26,150 bases of DNA. Source: Pseudomonadota bacterium (GTDB lineage Bacteria > Pseudomonadota > Gammaproteobacteria > Burkholderiales > Gallionellaceae). Both the position numbers and the translations under genes were made by a program. The stretch lies in NCBI GenBank assembly GCA_021847165.1, contig JAJZUH010000004.1, positions 1-26,150 of the forward strand, in the 5' to 3' direction. Below are positions 16,541 through 25,374 of the stretch, piece by piece. Positions within the stretch are counted from its first letter, which is position 1; each line of letters starts with the position of its first letter. The notes below the pieces were generated by a model. It searched no databases. It saw only the letters and a program-made list of their open reading frames with translations, and was not told where the DNA came from.

Positions 16541-18958
16541 ATGGCCGAAAACGATCCTATCTCTACATCCGCTGACCTGTTCCCGTTATTGCCCTTGCGC
16601 GACGTGGTGGTTTTCCCGCATATGGTCATCCCGCTGTTCGTCGGCCGTGCCAAGTCCATCAAGGCGCTGGAAGCGGCGATGGAGGCTGGCAAGAGCATCG
16701 TCCTGGTGGCACAGAAATCGGCCGCCAAGGACGAGCCGGCGACGGAGGATATCTATCGCATCGGCAGCATCGCCAACATCCTGCAGATGCTGAAGCTGCC
16801 GGACGGCACAGTGAAGGTATTGGTCGAAGGCACGCAACGCGCCAAGGTGTTGCGCATATTCGACGACAAGTCGCATCTGGATGCGGAGATACAGCCGGTG
16901 CCGATCGACGAGGAAATCGGGCATGAAGCGGAAGCGATGCGTCGCGCGCTGATCAACCAATTCGACCAATACGTCAAACTGAACAAAAAGATCCCTCCGG
17001 AGATTCTGACTTCGCTGGCGGGCATAGATGATGCCGGCCGTCTGGCCGACACCATCGCCGCACACTTGCCGCTCAAGCTGGAGCAGAAGCAGGAGGTGCT
17101 GGAGATATTCGACGTGCGTCAGCGCCTTGAGCATCTGCTTGGCTTGCTGGAGGCCGAACTGGACATCATGCAGGTCGAGAAGCGTATCCGCGGACGCGTC
17201 AAGCGTCAGATGGAGAAGAGCCAGCGCGAGTATTACCTGAACGAGCAAGTCAAGGCGATCCAGAAGGAACTGGGTGAAGGCGAAGATGGCGCCGACATCG
17301 AAGAGGTTGAGAAAAAGATCAAGGCTGCGCACATGCCCAAGGATGCGCGCGCCAAGGCTGAAGCAGAGTTGAAAAAGTTGCGCCTGATGTCGCCGATGTC
17401 CGCTGAGGCTACAGTGGTGCGCAACTACATCGACGTGCTGGTCTCGTTGCCCTGGAAAAAGAAAACCAAGATCGATACCGATCTCAAGCATGCTGAAGAT
17501 GTGCTGGAAGCTGATCATTACGGGCTGGACAAGGTTAAGGAACGCATCGTCGAATACCTCGCCGTGCAGCAACGCGTGAGCAAGATGAAGGCCCCCATTC
17601 TTTGCCTGGTCGGACCTCCGGGCGTGGGAAAAACCTCGCTGGGACAGTCCATTGCCCGTGCCACCAACCGCAAATTTGTGAGAATGTCCCTGGGGGGCGT
17701 GCGTGACGAGTCCGAAATACGCGGGCACCGCCGTACTTACATCGGGTCCATGCCGGGCAAGATATTGCAGAACATGAGCAAAGTAGGGGTGAAAAATCCG
17801 CTTTTCCTGCTTGATGAGGTGGACAAGATGGGTATGGATTTTCGCGGTGACCCCTCGTCCGCGTTGCTGGAAGTGCTCGATCCCGAGCAAAACCATACTT
17901 TTGTAGATCACTACGTCGAAGTCGAGTATGACCTGTCCGACGTGATGTTCGTGGCCACCTCGAACAGCATGAACATCCCGGCGCCTTTGCTGGATCGCAT
18001 GGAGGTGATCCACGTTTCCAGCTACACCGAAGACGAAAAGGTCAACATCGCCACCCGTTACCTGCTGCCCAAGGCCATCAAGAACAACGGGCTCAAGGAA
18101 GAAGAGATCAGCGTCTCTGAAAGCGCGATACGCGACATCCTTCGTTATTACACCCGCGAAGCGGGTGTACGCAGTCTAGAGCGCGAATTGTCCAAGATCT
18201 GCCGCAAGGTGGTGAAGTCGCTCTTGCTGAAAGGGCGCGACAACAAGGTCACGATCAATGCGCGCAACCTGGACAAGTATCTCGGTGTGCGCCGCTACAG
18301 TTATGGCATCGCGGAGAAGACAAACCAGGTTGGCCAGGTCACGGGACTGGCATGGACTGAGGTTGGCGGCGAATTGTTGACCATCGAAACCGCCGTGTTG
18401 CCGGGCAAGGGCAAGACCACTACCACCGGCAAGCTGGGCGAGGTGATGCAGGAGTCGATTCAGGCCGCCTTGAGCGTTGTGCGCAGTCGTGCGCGGACAT
18501 TGGGTATTGCCGAAAACTTTTACGAAAAGAGCGATCTGCATATCCATTTGCCCGAAGGTGCGACGCCCAAGGATGGTCCCAGCGCCGGTATCGGAATCTG
18601 TACCGCGATGGTGTCGGCTTTGACCGGCATTCCGGTGCGTGCAGATGTGGCGATGACCGGCGAGATTACATTGCGTGGTGAAGTACTGCCGATAGGGGGC
18701 TTGAAAGAGAAGCTGCTGGCGGCACAACGCGGAGGCATTAAGGTTGTTCTGATTCCGGAAGAGAACACCAAGGATCTGGTCGAGATACCTGATAACGTGA
18801 AAAACAAACTGGATATCCATCCGGTTAAATGGATAGAGCAAGTGCTGGAGATGGCCTTGGAGCGCGCGCCAGAGCCACTCCCGGAGCCGGAAGCAGTAGC
18901 GGTAACGTCTTCCTCGGTGATAGGCGAAACAGGGGCATCGGCTGCAATCAAGCATTGA
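16541..18958 (+). CDS. lon: ATP-dependent protease Lon (LonA)
   Basis: Lon is the cytoplasmic hexameric AAA+ serine protease that degrades misfolded and regulatory proteins. The protein is 805 aa with the N-terminal substrate-binding domain ([23 protein letters not shown] at about residues 13-35; about 1-205), a coiled-coil/helical linker, the AAA+ module with Walker A GPPGVGKT (358-365) and Walker [10 protein letters not shown], and the C-terminal protease domain with the Ser-Lys dyad S681 (KDGPSAGIG) and K724 (GGLKEKLL). These lie two residues beyond E. coli S679 and K722. It has its own sigma-32 promoter upstream. The Shine-Dalgarno is weak (only AGAG near 16529). The C-terminal 35 residues are an Ala/Pro/Glu-rich tail. 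Confidence 0.97.
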   Translation: MAENDPISTSADLFPLLPLRDVVVFPHMVIPLFVGRAKSIKALEAAMEAGKSIVLVAQKSAAKDEPATEDIYRIGSIANILQMLKLPDGTVKVLVEGTQRAKVLRIFDDKSHLDAEIQPVPIDEEIGHEAEAMRRALINQFDQYVKLNKKIPPEILTSLAGIDDAGRLADTIAAHLPLKLEQKQEVLEIFDVRQRLEHLLGLLEAELDIMQVEKRIRGRVKRQMEKSQREYYLNEQVKAIQKELGEGEDGADIEEVEKKIKAAHMPKDARAKAEAELKKLRLMSPMSAEATVVRNYIDVLVSLPWKKKTKIDTDLKHAEDVLEADHYGLDKVKERIVEYLAVQQRVSKMKAPILCLVGPPGVGKTSLGQSIARATNRKFVRMSLGGVRDESEIRGHRRTYIGSMPGKILQNMSKVGVKNPLFLLDEVDKMGMDFRGDPSSALLEVLDPEQNHTFVDHYVEVEYDLSDVMFVATSNSMNIPAPLLDRMEVIHVSSYTEDEKVNIATRYLLPKAIKNNGLKEEEISVSESAIRDILRYYTREAGVRSLERELSKICRKVVKSLLLKGRDNKVTINARNLDKYLGVRRYSYGIAEKTNQVGQVTGLAWTEVGGELLTIETAVLPGKGKTTTTGKLGEVMQESIQAALSVVRSRARTLGIAENFYEKSDLHIHLPEGATPKDGPSAGIGICTAMVSALTGIPVRADVAMTGEITLRGEVLPIGGLKEKLLAAQRGGIKVVLIPEENTKDLVEIPDNVKNKLDIHPVKWIEQVLEMALERAPEPLPEPEAVAVTSSSVIGETGASAAIKH

Positions 18959-18984
18959 CGCGGGTTGGCGGGATGTTGGTATTC

Positions 18985-19000
18985 TTGAAATTTTTTTCAA
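18985..19000. repeat. A/T inverted repeat upstream of the hupB promoter
   Basis: TTGAAA (18985-18990) and TTTCAA (18995-19000) flank TTTT, a perfect 6-bp dyad 4 bp upstream of the hupB -35. It might act as an UP-like or bent AT element, or as a weak lon terminator hairpin. Confidence 0.35.
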
Positions 19001-19004
19001 TTGC

Positions 19005-19033
19005 TTGACCCGTTCAAAAACCCTTGATATAAA
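19005..19033 (+). promoter_or_regulatory. sigma-70 promoter of hupB
   Basis: TTGACC (19005-19010; 5/6 to TTGACA) and TATAAA (19028-19033; 5/6 to TATAAT) are spaced exactly 17 bp, with an AT-rich dyad just upstream. The start is predicted near 19040, giving a leader of about 45 nt containing AAAGGGGAA before the GTG start of hupB. It probably also drives the two downstream tRNAs. Confidence 0.85.
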
Positions 19034-19084
19034 GCCGTTGCAGGGCATTCCTGTTTTCTCAACTAACAACCAAAGGGGAATCGC

Positions 19085-19360
19085 GTGAGTAATAAATCTG
19101 ATCTGATCGAAGCAATTGCAAAATCCGCTGACATTTCCAAGGCCGCTGCAGGTCGTGCATTGGACGCGACTATCGAATCCATCAAGAAATCCCTGAAGAA
19201 GGGCGAGCTCGTCAGCCTGGTTGGTTTTGGTACCTTCTATGTTGGTAAGCGCGCTGCACGAAACGGCCGCAATCCCCGCACTGGCGCGACGATTAAAATC
19301 AAGGCTGCGAAGGTTCCGAAATTTCGCGCTGGCAAAGGTTTAAAAGATGCTGTAAACTAG
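19085..19360 (+). CDS. hupB: DNA-binding protein HU
   Basis: HU is a small dimeric nucleoid protein that bends DNA and binds it with little sequence specificity. The 91-aa protein covers the whole family fold: N-terminal helices ([21 protein letters not shown]), the [23 protein letters not shown] signature with the Arg/Pro-tipped DNA-binding arm (about residues 46-75), and the C-terminal [15 protein letters not shown]. The start is GTG at 19085, supported by AAAGGGG at 19072-19078. A near-consensus sigma-70 promoter lies upstream. Its place after lon is the usual proteobacterial order and supports the HU-beta assignment. The tRNA-Val begins 11 bp after the stop. Confidence 0.97.
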   Translation: MSNKSDLIEAIAKSADISKAAAGRALDATIESIKKSLKKGELVSLVGFGTFYVGKRAARNGRNPRTGATIKIKAAKVPKFRAGKGLKDAVN

Positions 19361-19371
19361 CAGTCTTTGTC

Positions 19372-19447
19372 GGGTGCTTAGCTCAGCTGGTAGAGCACCG
19401 CCCTTACAAGGCGATTGTCGGCGGTTCGATCCCGTCAGCACCCACCA
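19372..19447 (+). tRNA. tRNA-Val(UAC)
   Basis: The 76-nt cloverleaf has acceptor stem GGGTGCT/AGCACCC, D arm GCTCAGCTGGTAGAGC, anticodon stem CGCCC/GGGCG-like pairing around loop CTTACAA (anticodon UAC, valine), T arm with GGTTCGATCC, discriminator A and encoded CCA. It starts 11 bp after hupB with no promoter of its own visible, so it is probably cut from the hupB transcript. Confidence 0.96.
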
Positions 19448-19471
19448 GGGATTGTTGGTTTTAGGTTTTAT

Positions 19472-19548
19472 GGAGTGGTAGTTCAGTTGGTTAGAATACC
19501 GGCCTGTCACGCCGGGGGTCGCGGGTTCGAGTCCCGTCCACTCCGCCA
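19472..19548 (+). tRNA. tRNA-Asp(GUC)
   Basis: The 77-nt cloverleaf has acceptor GGAGTGG/CCACTCC, D arm GTTCAGTTGGTTAGAAT, anticodon loop CTGTCAC (anticodon GUC, aspartate), T arm CGGGTTCGAGTCCCG, discriminator G and encoded CCA. It lies 24 bp after the tRNA-Val and 5 bp before a strong terminator. Confidence 0.97.
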
Positions 19549-19553
19549 AACAG

Positions 19554-19578
19554 AGGCGAACGAAAGTTCGCCTTTTTT
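19554..19578 (+). terminator. intrinsic terminator after tRNA-Asp
   Basis: AGGCGAAC (19554-19561), tetraloop GAAA and GTTCGCCT (19566-19573) form a perfect 8-bp stem that runs into six T residues (19573-19578). It should end the hupB/tRNA transcript before ppiD. Confidence 0.93.
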
Positions 19579-19624
19579 CATATGGGATGTCCGATGTGTC
19601 GTCCCTTCTTTCGGGTAGGATGTT

Positions 19625-21508
19625 ATGTTCGATTTCGTACAAGAGAAGAGACGGCTGGTGCAGATCGTACTGGCATTGATCATTTTGCCGTTTGCCTTCT
19701 GGGGTGTGGATTCATACCGAAAATCCGGCGGCGCTTCACCACTCGCGACAGTTGACGGCGAAAAGATCGGGCAGCAGGAATTCGAGAATGCGCTGAATCA
19801 GCAGCAGCAGCGATTCCGCGAAATGGCCGGCGCCAATTTTGATCCCTCCTTTTTCGATAAACCTGAAATCAAATCTTCGGTGCTGGACAGATTGGTCACC
19901 CAGCACCTGATGGCGATAGAGGCAAGAAAAGCAGGTCTGAGTATCGCCGATGAACAGATCGGACAAATAATCCTCAGCATCGGTGCCTTCCAGAAAGACG
20001 GGAAGTTCGATAGGGGGCTTTACGAGTCCATATTGAAGGAAAAAGGCAAAACTCCGGCGGATTTTGATGCGGAGATTCGTCGTGCGCTGCTCATTCAGCA
20101 ATTGACCGATGCCTATTCCCAGAATGGCTATGCCGCCAAGGCCGTTGCAGAAAACCTGATCCGTTTGAACGAGCAACAAAGGGTTGTCGCCGTGGCAAAT
20201 CTGGATGCCGCTTCCTTCCTGAAGCAAGTCAAGTTGCCGGACAATGCGGTTGCCGATTATTACGACAAGAATTCCCGGGAATTCCAGATGCCCGAGCGCG
20301 CCAAGGTCGAATATGTGGTGCTTTCCGCAGATTCCTTGCTGTCGCAAGTAACGGTGTCCGACGAGGAGGCCAAGCAGTACTACGACGAACACAAGGCTGA
20401 ATTCGGTACGCAGGAGCAGCGTCAGGCTGCGCATATCCTGATCGGCGTGCCCAAGCTGGCATCGGATGCGGAGAAAATGGCCGCAAAGGATAAAGCCGAA
20501 CAGGTATTGCAGCAGGTCAGGCAAGCGCCTGCCAAGTTCGCCGCGTTGGCCAAGCAGTATTCGCAGGATCCGGGTTCTGCTGCCAATGGTGGCGATCTGG
20601 GCATGTTCGGGCGGGGAGCGATGGTCAAACCGTTCGAAGACAGCGTGTTCAGTCTCAAGGTCGGGGAGATCAGCGGCCTGGTGCAGACGGATTTCGGCTA
20701 CCACATCATCAAACTGATCGCCGTGAAGCCAGCCAAGGTTCAGGCATTCAGCGAACTGAAGGGGATGATCGCACAACGCCTGAAATCGCAAAAAGCGAGC
20801 GACAAGTTCGCGGAACTGGCGGAGAAATTCAGCAATACTGTCTATGAACAGAGTGACAGCCTGAAGCCGGCAGCAGAGTTGGCGAAAGTCGCGGTGCAGC
20901 AGGGAGCGTGGCTGAGCAAGGGACAGGTCCCGGCCGGGATCTGGACAGACAAGGCATTGCAAGCAGTCTTTTCGGAAGATGCGCTGAAAAATAAACGCAA
21001 TACGGCGGCGGTGGAAGTCGCGCCCAACACTTTGCTGGCGGCGCGTGTGACGGAATACGAACCCGCAAGCATTCGCCCGTTAGCGGAAGTTTCTGCGGGC
21101 ATCCAGAAAAAATTGCTGCAAGCGCAGGCCTCTGAACAGGCTGCTCAGCAGGGCAAAAAGCTGCTGGAGCAGTTGCAAGGCGGCGAACGAGCCAGCGTGG
21201 CGTGGAAGGCGGCACAGAGTTTATCGCGTACCCAGCGCGGTACTATCGATCCCCAGCTGCTGCAGGCGATTTTCCGCGCCGACACCGGCAAATTGCCGGC
21301 TTATGTCGGGATTGCCGGCGCGAATGGCTATGTATTGGCGCGCATCGATGCGGTGAAGAACGATGCGATCATCGACGAGAACAAGCTTGCGCGCTATGAA
21401 CAGCAGATACGCCAGATTACGGGCGAGGCCTTGTTGATGGCCTACATGGCAGATGCCAAGAAACGAGCCAGTGTCACCATGAAGAGTTTTGTTGCAGACG
21501 CAAAGTAG
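19625..21508 (+). CDS. ppiD: periplasmic chaperone / peptidyl-prolyl isomerase PpiD
   Basis: PpiD is an inner-membrane-anchored periplasmic chaperone near the Sec translocon that helps newly exported proteins. The 627-aa protein (E. coli 623) starts with a short cytoplasmic segment and one membrane helix ([17 protein letters not shown], about residues 12-28). SurA-like N-terminal chaperone helices follow, then a parvulin domain at about 263-368 (AAHILIGV ... [23 protein letters not shown] ... [12 protein letters not shown]) and a C-terminal helical region. TAGGATG just upstream of ATG 19625 is an acceptable ribosome binding site. No clear promoter is seen in the 46 bp after the terminator. 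Position after hupB is the common proteobacterial arrangement. Confidence 0.93.
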   Translation: MFDFVQEKRRLVQIVLALIILPFAFWGVDSYRKSGGASPLATVDGEKIGQQEFENALNQQQQRFREMAGANFDPSFFDKPEIKSSVLDRLVTQHLMAIEARKAGLSIADEQIGQIILSIGAFQKDGKFDRGLYESILKEKGKTPADFDAEIRRALLIQQLTDAYSQNGYAAKAVAENLIRLNEQQRVVAVANLDAASFLKQVKLPDNAVADYYDKNSREFQMPERAKVEYVVLSADSLLSQVTVSDEEAKQYYDEHKAEFGTQEQRQAAHILIGVPKLASDAEKMAAKDKAEQVLQQVRQAPAKFAALAKQYSQDPGSAANGGDLGMFGRGAMVKPFEDSVFSLKVGEISGLVQTDFGYHIIKLIAVKPAKVQAFSELKGMIAQRLKSQKASDKFAELAEKFSNTVYEQSDSLKPAAELAKVAVQQGAWLSKGQVPAGIWTDKALQAVFSEDALKNKRNTAAVEVAPNTLLAARVTEYEPASIRPLAEVSAGIQKKLLQAQASEQAAQQGKKLLEQLQGGERASVAWKAAQSLSRTQRGTIDPQLLQAIFRADTGKLPAYVGIAGANGYVLARIDAVKNDAIIDENKLARYEQQIRQITGEALLMAYMADAKKRASVTMKSFVADAK

Positions 21509-21534
21509 CAAGTGGCGCCATTGCAGTTGCCCGG

Positions 21535-21564
21535 AAACGCCGCTCATCGAGCGGCGTTTTCTTT
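21535..21564. terminator. terminator between convergent ppiD and fabI, possibly bidirectional
   Basis: AAACGCCGCT (21535-21544) and AGCGGCGTTT (21550-21559) form a perfect 10-bp stem with a 5-nt loop, followed on the + strand by TTTTCTTT. On the - strand the stem is followed only by a short TTT, so it should work best for ppiD and less well for fabI, which ends 9 bp away. Confidence 0.9.
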
Positions 21565-21572
21565 GCGGGCAT

Positions 21573-22358
21573 TCAGGCCTCCGTTGAGCCGAGCGCAGTG
21601 GTGTTGAACCCTCCGTCCACATAAGTGATTTCGCCGGTGACCCCGCTGGCCAGATCGCTGCACAGGAAGGCTGCCACATTGCCGACTTCCTCGATCGTGA
21701 CATTGCGTTTGAGCGGGGCGTGCTTTGCATTGTAGGAGAGCAATTTGGCGAAATCTCCAATGCCTGCCGCAGCCAGTGTCTTGATCGGGCCGGCCGAGAT
21801 GGCGTTGGCGCGTATGCCTTTGCGGCCGAGCTCCATGGCCAGGTAGCGCACGCTGGATTCCAGACTGGCTTTGGCCATCCCCATCACGTTGTAGTGCGGC
21901 ATGGTGCGCACCGCGCCCAGATAGCTCATGGTCAGCAATGCCGCCTTGTCGGATAAATAAGGCAAGGCCATTTTAGCCATGGCCGGAAAACTGTAGGCGC
22001 TGATATCGTGAGCGATGCGGAACGCTTCGCGACTGAATCCATCGAGAAATTGTCCATCCAGCGCCTCGCGCGGAGCGAACGCGATGGCGTGAACGAAGCC
22101 GTCGAATTGAGGCCAATGCTTAGCCAATGCGCTGAACAGTTGCTCGATCTCCGTATCCGAGGAAACGTCACAGGGAAACACCAGCTGGCTACCGAATTCC
22201 TTGGCCATTTCCGTCACGCGTGCTTGCACGCGTTCGCCCTGATAGGTAAAGGCGAGTTGAGCGCCTTCTCGATGCATGGCCTGAGCAACACCATACGCGA
22301 TCGACCGATTGCTGATCATCCCTGTAACCAGAATGCGCTTGCCCGCCAGAAACCCCAT
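21573..22358 (-). CDS. fabI: enoyl-[acyl-carrier-protein] reductase (NADH) FabI
   Basis: FabI reduces trans-2-enoyl-ACP in the last step of each fatty-acid elongation cycle. The 261-aa protein (E. coli 262) is a short-chain dehydrogenase with the FabI-type nucleotide motif [18 protein letters not shown] and the catalytic Y146, Y156 and K163 in [19 protein letters not shown] at the E. coli numbers. The C-terminal [15 protein letters not shown] is typical. The open frame continues upstream to 22598, but ATG 22358 is chosen because AAGGAG lies just before it and the protein then starts like E. coli FabI. It is convergent with ppiD and divergent from ccmA. The residues are those of an ordinary triclosan-type target; nothing in the sequence shows resistance. 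Confidence 0.97.
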   Translation of the reverse strand: MGFLAGKRILVTGMISNRSIAYGVAQAMHREGAQLAFTYQGERVQARVTEMAKEFGSQLVFPCDVSSDTEIEQLFSALAKHWPQFDGFVHAIAFAPREALDGQFLDGFSREAFRIAHDISAYSFPAMAKMALPYLSDKAALLTMSYLGAVRTMPHYNVMGMAKASLESSVRYLAMELGRKGIRANAISAGPIKTLAAAGIGDFAKLLSYNAKHAPLKRNVTIEEVGNVAAFLCSDLASGVTGEITYVDGGFNTTALGSTEA

Positions 22359-22388
22359 GCTAACTCCTTGTAATAAATATAATTTGCG

Positions 22389-22416
22389 ATTATAGCTGCA
22401 ATCACCATGCTGGCAG
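22389..22416 (-). promoter_or_regulatory. candidate sigma-70 promoter of fabI
   Basis: On the - strand, CTGCCA (22416-22411) and TATAAT (22394-22389) are spaced 16 bp. The -10 is perfect and the -35 matches 4 of 6. The predicted start is near 22382, giving a leader of about 24 nt before the ATG that includes AAGGAG. Confidence 0.6.
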
Positions 22417-22475
22417 TATATAGATGGAAGCGGATTCAGGGGCAGGACCGTGATGCTAGTGCGGGCATGTTCAAA

Positions 22476-22500
22476 GGTCGGATCGAGGGCCGGATCGGGC
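22476..22500. repeat. two imperfect 12-bp tandem units
   Basis: CGGATCG occurs at 22479-22485 and again at 22491-22497, within units of the form GGYCGGATCGRGG repeated with a 12-bp period. It could be a paired binding site between the divergent genes or chance. Confidence 0.35.
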
Positions 22501-22588
22501 ACGGCGGGATTTTGCGGCAGGTTTCCGTCAAGAGAACGTTCATTTGCGGTTCTGTTTGCGAAATTTAGCTGAAGAACAGTCCCGCGCC

Positions 22589-22618
22589 TTAGAAGCACCG
22601 CGTTTAATCGTATATAAT
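22589..22618 (+). promoter_or_regulatory. candidate promoter of the ccm operon
   Basis: A perfect TATAAT lies at 22613-22618, 30 bp before the ccmA ATG. The best -35 is TTAGAA (22589-22594) at 18 bp, matching TTGACA only partly. The short predicted leader (about 24 nt) has no good Shine-Dalgarno. Confidence 0.45.
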
Positions 22619-22648
22619 TTCCAACTATTCATTTCGGATACTCCCTTC

Positions 22649-23263
22649 ATGCTGGAAGTTGGCAATCTCGCGTGCAGTCGCGGCGATCATCGCTTGTTTT
22701 CTGGATTGAGCTTCAGCTTGCATGCCGGACAGATCATGCAAGTGCAGGGAGCGAACGGCAGCGGCAAGACCAGTTTGTTGCGTACGCTGTGCGGCTTCAT
22801 CACGCCAGACGAAGGTGGGATATCCTGGAACGGCAAGCCTGTCGGCGAGTTGGGCGAGGATTATTATGCCGAGCTGCTGTACATAGGGCACTTGAATGCC
22901 ATCAAGGATGAATTGAACGCGCTGGAGAACCTGCAGATGAGTGCCGGTCTGGCGGGTTATACGGTGACCGAGCAGCAGGCCGTTGCTGCCTTGAAGCGCA
23001 TGGGTTTGCAGCGCCGCGAGCATTTGCCGGTGCGTGTGTTGTCGCAAGGCCAGCGGCGCCGGGTCGCGCTGGCACGCTTGTTGATTAGCGACGCGCATTT
23101 GTGGATACTGGATGAGCCATTGACCGCACTCGATGTGGGGGCAGTCGGTTTGATGCAGGAACTGATCGGCGAACACTTGTCAAAAGACGGCATGGTGATC
23201 TTTACCACGCACCAGCCATTACAGGTGGCAGGCGTGCAGACTCGAGAGCTGGTGCTGTCATGA
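22649..23263 (+). CDS. ccmA: heme exporter ATP-binding protein CcmA
   Basis: CcmA is the cytoplasmic ATPase of the CcmABCD complex, which releases holo-CcmE during System I cytochrome c maturation. The 204-aa ABC domain has Walker A GANGSGKT (34-41), the ABC signature LSQGQRRRVALA (131-142) and Walker B WILDEP (152-157), followed by FTTHQPL. The open frame reaches further upstream, but ATG 22649 gives the usual CcmA N-terminus. The ribosome binding site is weak (GGATA). The stop overlaps the ccmB start (ATGA, 23260-23263), so the two are probably translated together. Confidence 0.95.
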   Translation: MLEVGNLACSRGDHRLFSGLSFSLHAGQIMQVQGANGSGKTSLLRTLCGFITPDEGGISWNGKPVGELGEDYYAELLYIGHLNAIKDELNALENLQMSAGLAGYTVTEQQAVAALKRMGLQRREHLPVRVLSQGQRRRVALARLLISDAHLWILDEPLTALDVGAVGLMQELIGEHLSKDGMVIFTTHQPLQVAGVQTRELVLS

Positions 23264-23943
23264 ACAAGCTCTCGCTGTTCGGATTGTTGAGCTTGGTGAT
23301 TCGGCGCGATCTGCTGTTGGCGATGCGCCGGCGTGCAGACGTGCTGACCACCCTGGTCTTTTTTGTGATGGTGGTGAGCCTGTTTCCCCTCGGGGTGGGA
23401 CCGGAGCCGGAGATGCTGCGCAAGATGGCATCCGGCGTCGTGTGGGTTGCGGCCTTGCTGGCCTCCATGCTGTCCTTGCCGCGCATGTTCTCGGCTGACT
23501 ACCTGGACGGCACGCTGGAGCAGATGTTGCTTGCGCCTCAGTCCCTCACTGCGCTGGTACTCGGCAAGATCGTGGCGCACTGGATGCTGTCCGGTCTTCC
23601 GCTGGTGCTGATTGCGCCGGTGCTGGGGCTGCAGTTCGACATGTCGGCTCAGGCGTTGGGGATGCTGGTGCTCGCGTTGCTGCTGGGCACGCCGATACTG
23701 AGCATGATCGGGGCTGTCGGTGCTGCGCTGACCCTGGGGTTGCGGGGCGGCGGCGTGCTGGTGTCGTTGCTGGTGCTGCCACTGTGCATACCGGTACTGA
23801 TTTTTGGCGCGGGCGCAGTCGAGGCGGTGACCAGCGGAATGAGCGCAGTCTCCAACCTGTCGTTGTTGGCGGCGTTCATGTTGTTCGCTTTGGTGTTTAC
23901 GCCGTTCGTGGCGGCGCAGGCATTGCGTATTTCGATGGAGTAG
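23260..23943 (+). CDS. ccmB: heme exporter membrane protein CcmB
   Basis: CcmB is the membrane partner of CcmA in the ABC-type CcmABCD complex. The 227-aa protein is very hydrophobic with about six membrane helices (for example DVLTTLVFFVMVVSLFPLGV, VVWVAALLASMLSL, LPLVLIAPVLGL and SLLAAFMLFALVF). It contains the CcmB-type FSADYLDGTLEQMLLAP segment between helices 2 and 3. It overlaps ccmA by 4 bp and is followed 4 bp later by ccmC. Confidence 0.94.
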   Translation: MNKLSLFGLLSLVIRRDLLLAMRRRADVLTTLVFFVMVVSLFPLGVGPEPEMLRKMASGVVWVAALLASMLSLPRMFSADYLDGTLEQMLLAPQSLTALVLGKIVAHWMLSGLPLVLIAPVLGLQFDMSAQALGMLVLALLLGTPILSMIGAVGAALTLGLRGGGVLVSLLVLPLCIPVLIFGAGAVEAVTSGMSAVSNLSLLAAFMLFALVFTPFVAAQALRISME

Positions 23944-23947
23944 CGAT

Positions 23948-24691
23948 TTGGCAATCAACTGGTTCAAATATTCTGCACCGACAACGTTTTATGGCTTGGC
24001 AGGCAAGTTGATACCCTACTTTGCATGGGCGGCTGCGATCCTGTTCGTGATTGGTCTCTATATCGGTTTCTTTGTCGCTCCGACCGATGCCGTGCAGAGC
24101 GAGGCGTATCGCATCATGTTCATTCACGTACCGGCCTCCATCCTCTCCATGTTCATCTACCTGGTCATGGCGGGTTATGCCGCATTGGGACTGATCTTCA
24201 AGACGCGGCTTTCCGCCATGATGGCGCAAGCCCTGGCGCCGACCGGCGCACTGTTCGCTTTTATTTCGCTGTGGACGGGGGCGTTGTGGGGCAAGCCGAT
24301 GTGGGGGGCGTGGTGGGTATGGGATGCACGCCTGACTTCCGAGCTGATCCTGCTGTTCCTGTATCTCGGTTTCATCGCATTGCAGGCTTCCATCGAGGAC
24401 TCGCGCAGGGCAGACAAGGCAGGCGCTTTGCTAGCCATCGTCGGTTCGGTGAACGTGCCCATCATCTATTTCTCGGTCAAATGGTGGAACACCCTGCATC
24501 AGGGTTCCACCATCAAATTCAGCGGAACCAGCATGCATATCGCCATGCAGCAGGCGATGTTGGCGATGTTGATCGCCTGCTGGCTGTACGCGATCGCAGT
24601 GACGCTGGCGCGCGTGCGCAGCATCATCCTGGAGCGCGAGGCGAACACGACCTGGGTCAACGAATTGCCTGAAATGAAGGTGCAGTCATGA
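23948..24691 (+). CDS. ccmC: heme handling protein CcmC
   Basis: CcmC holds heme at the outer face of the inner membrane and passes it to CcmE. The 247-aa protein has six predicted helices, the tryptophan-rich WWD segment WGKPMWGAWWVWDARLTSEL, and the two heme-ligand histidine contexts FIHVPAS and WWNTLHQGST. The start is a TTG at 23948: no ATG or GTG precedes the first helix in frame, and GGAG (23937-23940, the end of ccmB) is 7 bp upstream. The stop overlaps the ccmD start by 4 bp. Confidence 0.94.
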   Translation: MAINWFKYSAPTTFYGLAGKLIPYFAWAAAILFVIGLYIGFFVAPTDAVQSEAYRIMFIHVPASILSMFIYLVMAGYAALGLIFKTRLSAMMAQALAPTGALFAFISLWTGALWGKPMWGAWWVWDARLTSELILLFLYLGFIALQASIEDSRRADKAGALLAIVGSVNVPIIYFSVKWWNTLHQGSTIKFSGTSMHIAMQQAMLAMLIACWLYAIAVTLARVRSIILEREANTTWVNELPEMKVQS

Positions 24692-24879
24692 GTTGGGCCG
24701 ATTTTTTCGCCATGAACGGCTATGCCTTCTATGTATGGGGATCCTACGGCGCAGCGCTGCTGGTGTTTGCAATCGAGATCGTCATGGTGCGTCACCGCAG
24801 AAAAGTGACGTTGCGCGAATTGCGCCTGATGCGCGATGAAATGGGTGAGATGGAACAGGGGAAGCGGTATGACGCCTAG
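24688..24879 (+). CDS. ccmD: heme exporter small membrane protein CcmD
   Basis: CcmD is a small membrane protein that helps release holo-CcmE from CcmABC. The 63-aa protein has a single helix ([15 protein letters not shown], about residues 20-34) followed by a basic RHRRK stretch and a charged cytoplasmic tail, the normal CcmD pattern, including the conserved FYVWGSYG segment ahead of the helix. It overlaps ccmC by 4 bp and ccmE by 11 bp. The family call relies partly on position because the protein is so short. Confidence 0.9.
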   Translation: MSWADFFAMNGYAFYVWGSYGAALLVFAIEIVMVRHRRKVTLRELRLMRDEMGEMEQGKRYDA

Positions 24880-25354
24880 AAAGAAAAGATTGTGGTTCAT
24901 CGTGGCAGGACTGGCGCTGGTCGGCATCGCGGTCGGCCTGGTGCTGTATGCGCTCAAGAATAATGTCAGCCTCTATTTCACACCGACACAGGTTTACAAC
25001 AAGGAAGCACCGCAAGGTCGCAGTTTCCGTATCGGCGGACTGGTCGAGCAGGGCAGCCTGCAACGCGAGAAGGACGGACTGACCGTGCGCTTCAACATAA
25101 CCGATACGGTCAAGACGATGGCCGTGGTTTACAAGGGCATCCTTCCCGATCTGTTCAAGGAAGGCAAAGGCGTGGTTGCCCAGGGCAAACTGGAGGAAGG
25201 CAACGTATTCCATGCCGAAGAGGTGCTGGCCAAGCATGACGAAAACTATATGCCCCCGGAAGCCGCCGACGCACTGAAAAAAGCGAAAGCTGCCGGGTCT
25301 GCCGCAACCCAGTCCGGCAATGGCACATCCGCAGCGTATCCCGCAGCTAAATAA
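24869..25354 (+). CDS. ccmE: periplasmic heme chaperone CcmE
   Basis: CcmE binds heme covalently and carries it to the CcmF/H ligase. The 161-aa protein has a short basic N-terminus, one membrane anchor ([22 protein letters not shown], about residues 8-29), an OB-fold periplasmic domain, and the heme-binding motif [12 protein letters not shown] with H123 as the covalent ligand and Y127 as the axial ligand (E. coli H130 and Y134). The C-terminus is a flexible Ala/Ser/Gly-rich tail. ATG 24869 with AGGGGAAG upstream is chosen over an upstream in-frame start at 24836, which would add an unlikely extension inside ccmD. Confidence 0.96.
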   Translation: MTPRKKRLWFIVAGLALVGIAVGLVLYALKNNVSLYFTPTQVYNKEAPQGRSFRIGGLVEQGSLQREKDGLTVRFNITDTVKTMAVVYKGILPDLFKEGKGVVAQGKLEEGNVFHAEEVLAKHDENYMPPEAADALKKAKAAGSAATQSGNGTSAAYPAAK

Positions 25355-25374
25355 TTTTTGAGAGCCCCAGTATT

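Larger units (their letters stand above)
22359..22648. other. divergent intergenic region fabI-ccmA
   Basis: A 290-bp gap with no supported gene. It holds a promoter-like pair for fabI on the - strand (near 22389-22416), a TATAAT box before ccmA (22613-22618), and a short tandem repeat in the middle (22476-22500). The - strand is open in frame with fabI through much of it, but without a ribosome binding site or recognisable domain. Confidence 0.7.

Noticed and set aside
22359..22598. N-terminal extension of fabI or a separate small - strand gene
   Set aside because: The frame is open, but without a ribosome binding site or domain, and it runs through the fabI promoter candidate; ATG 22358 gives exact E. 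coli numbering of catalytic residues.
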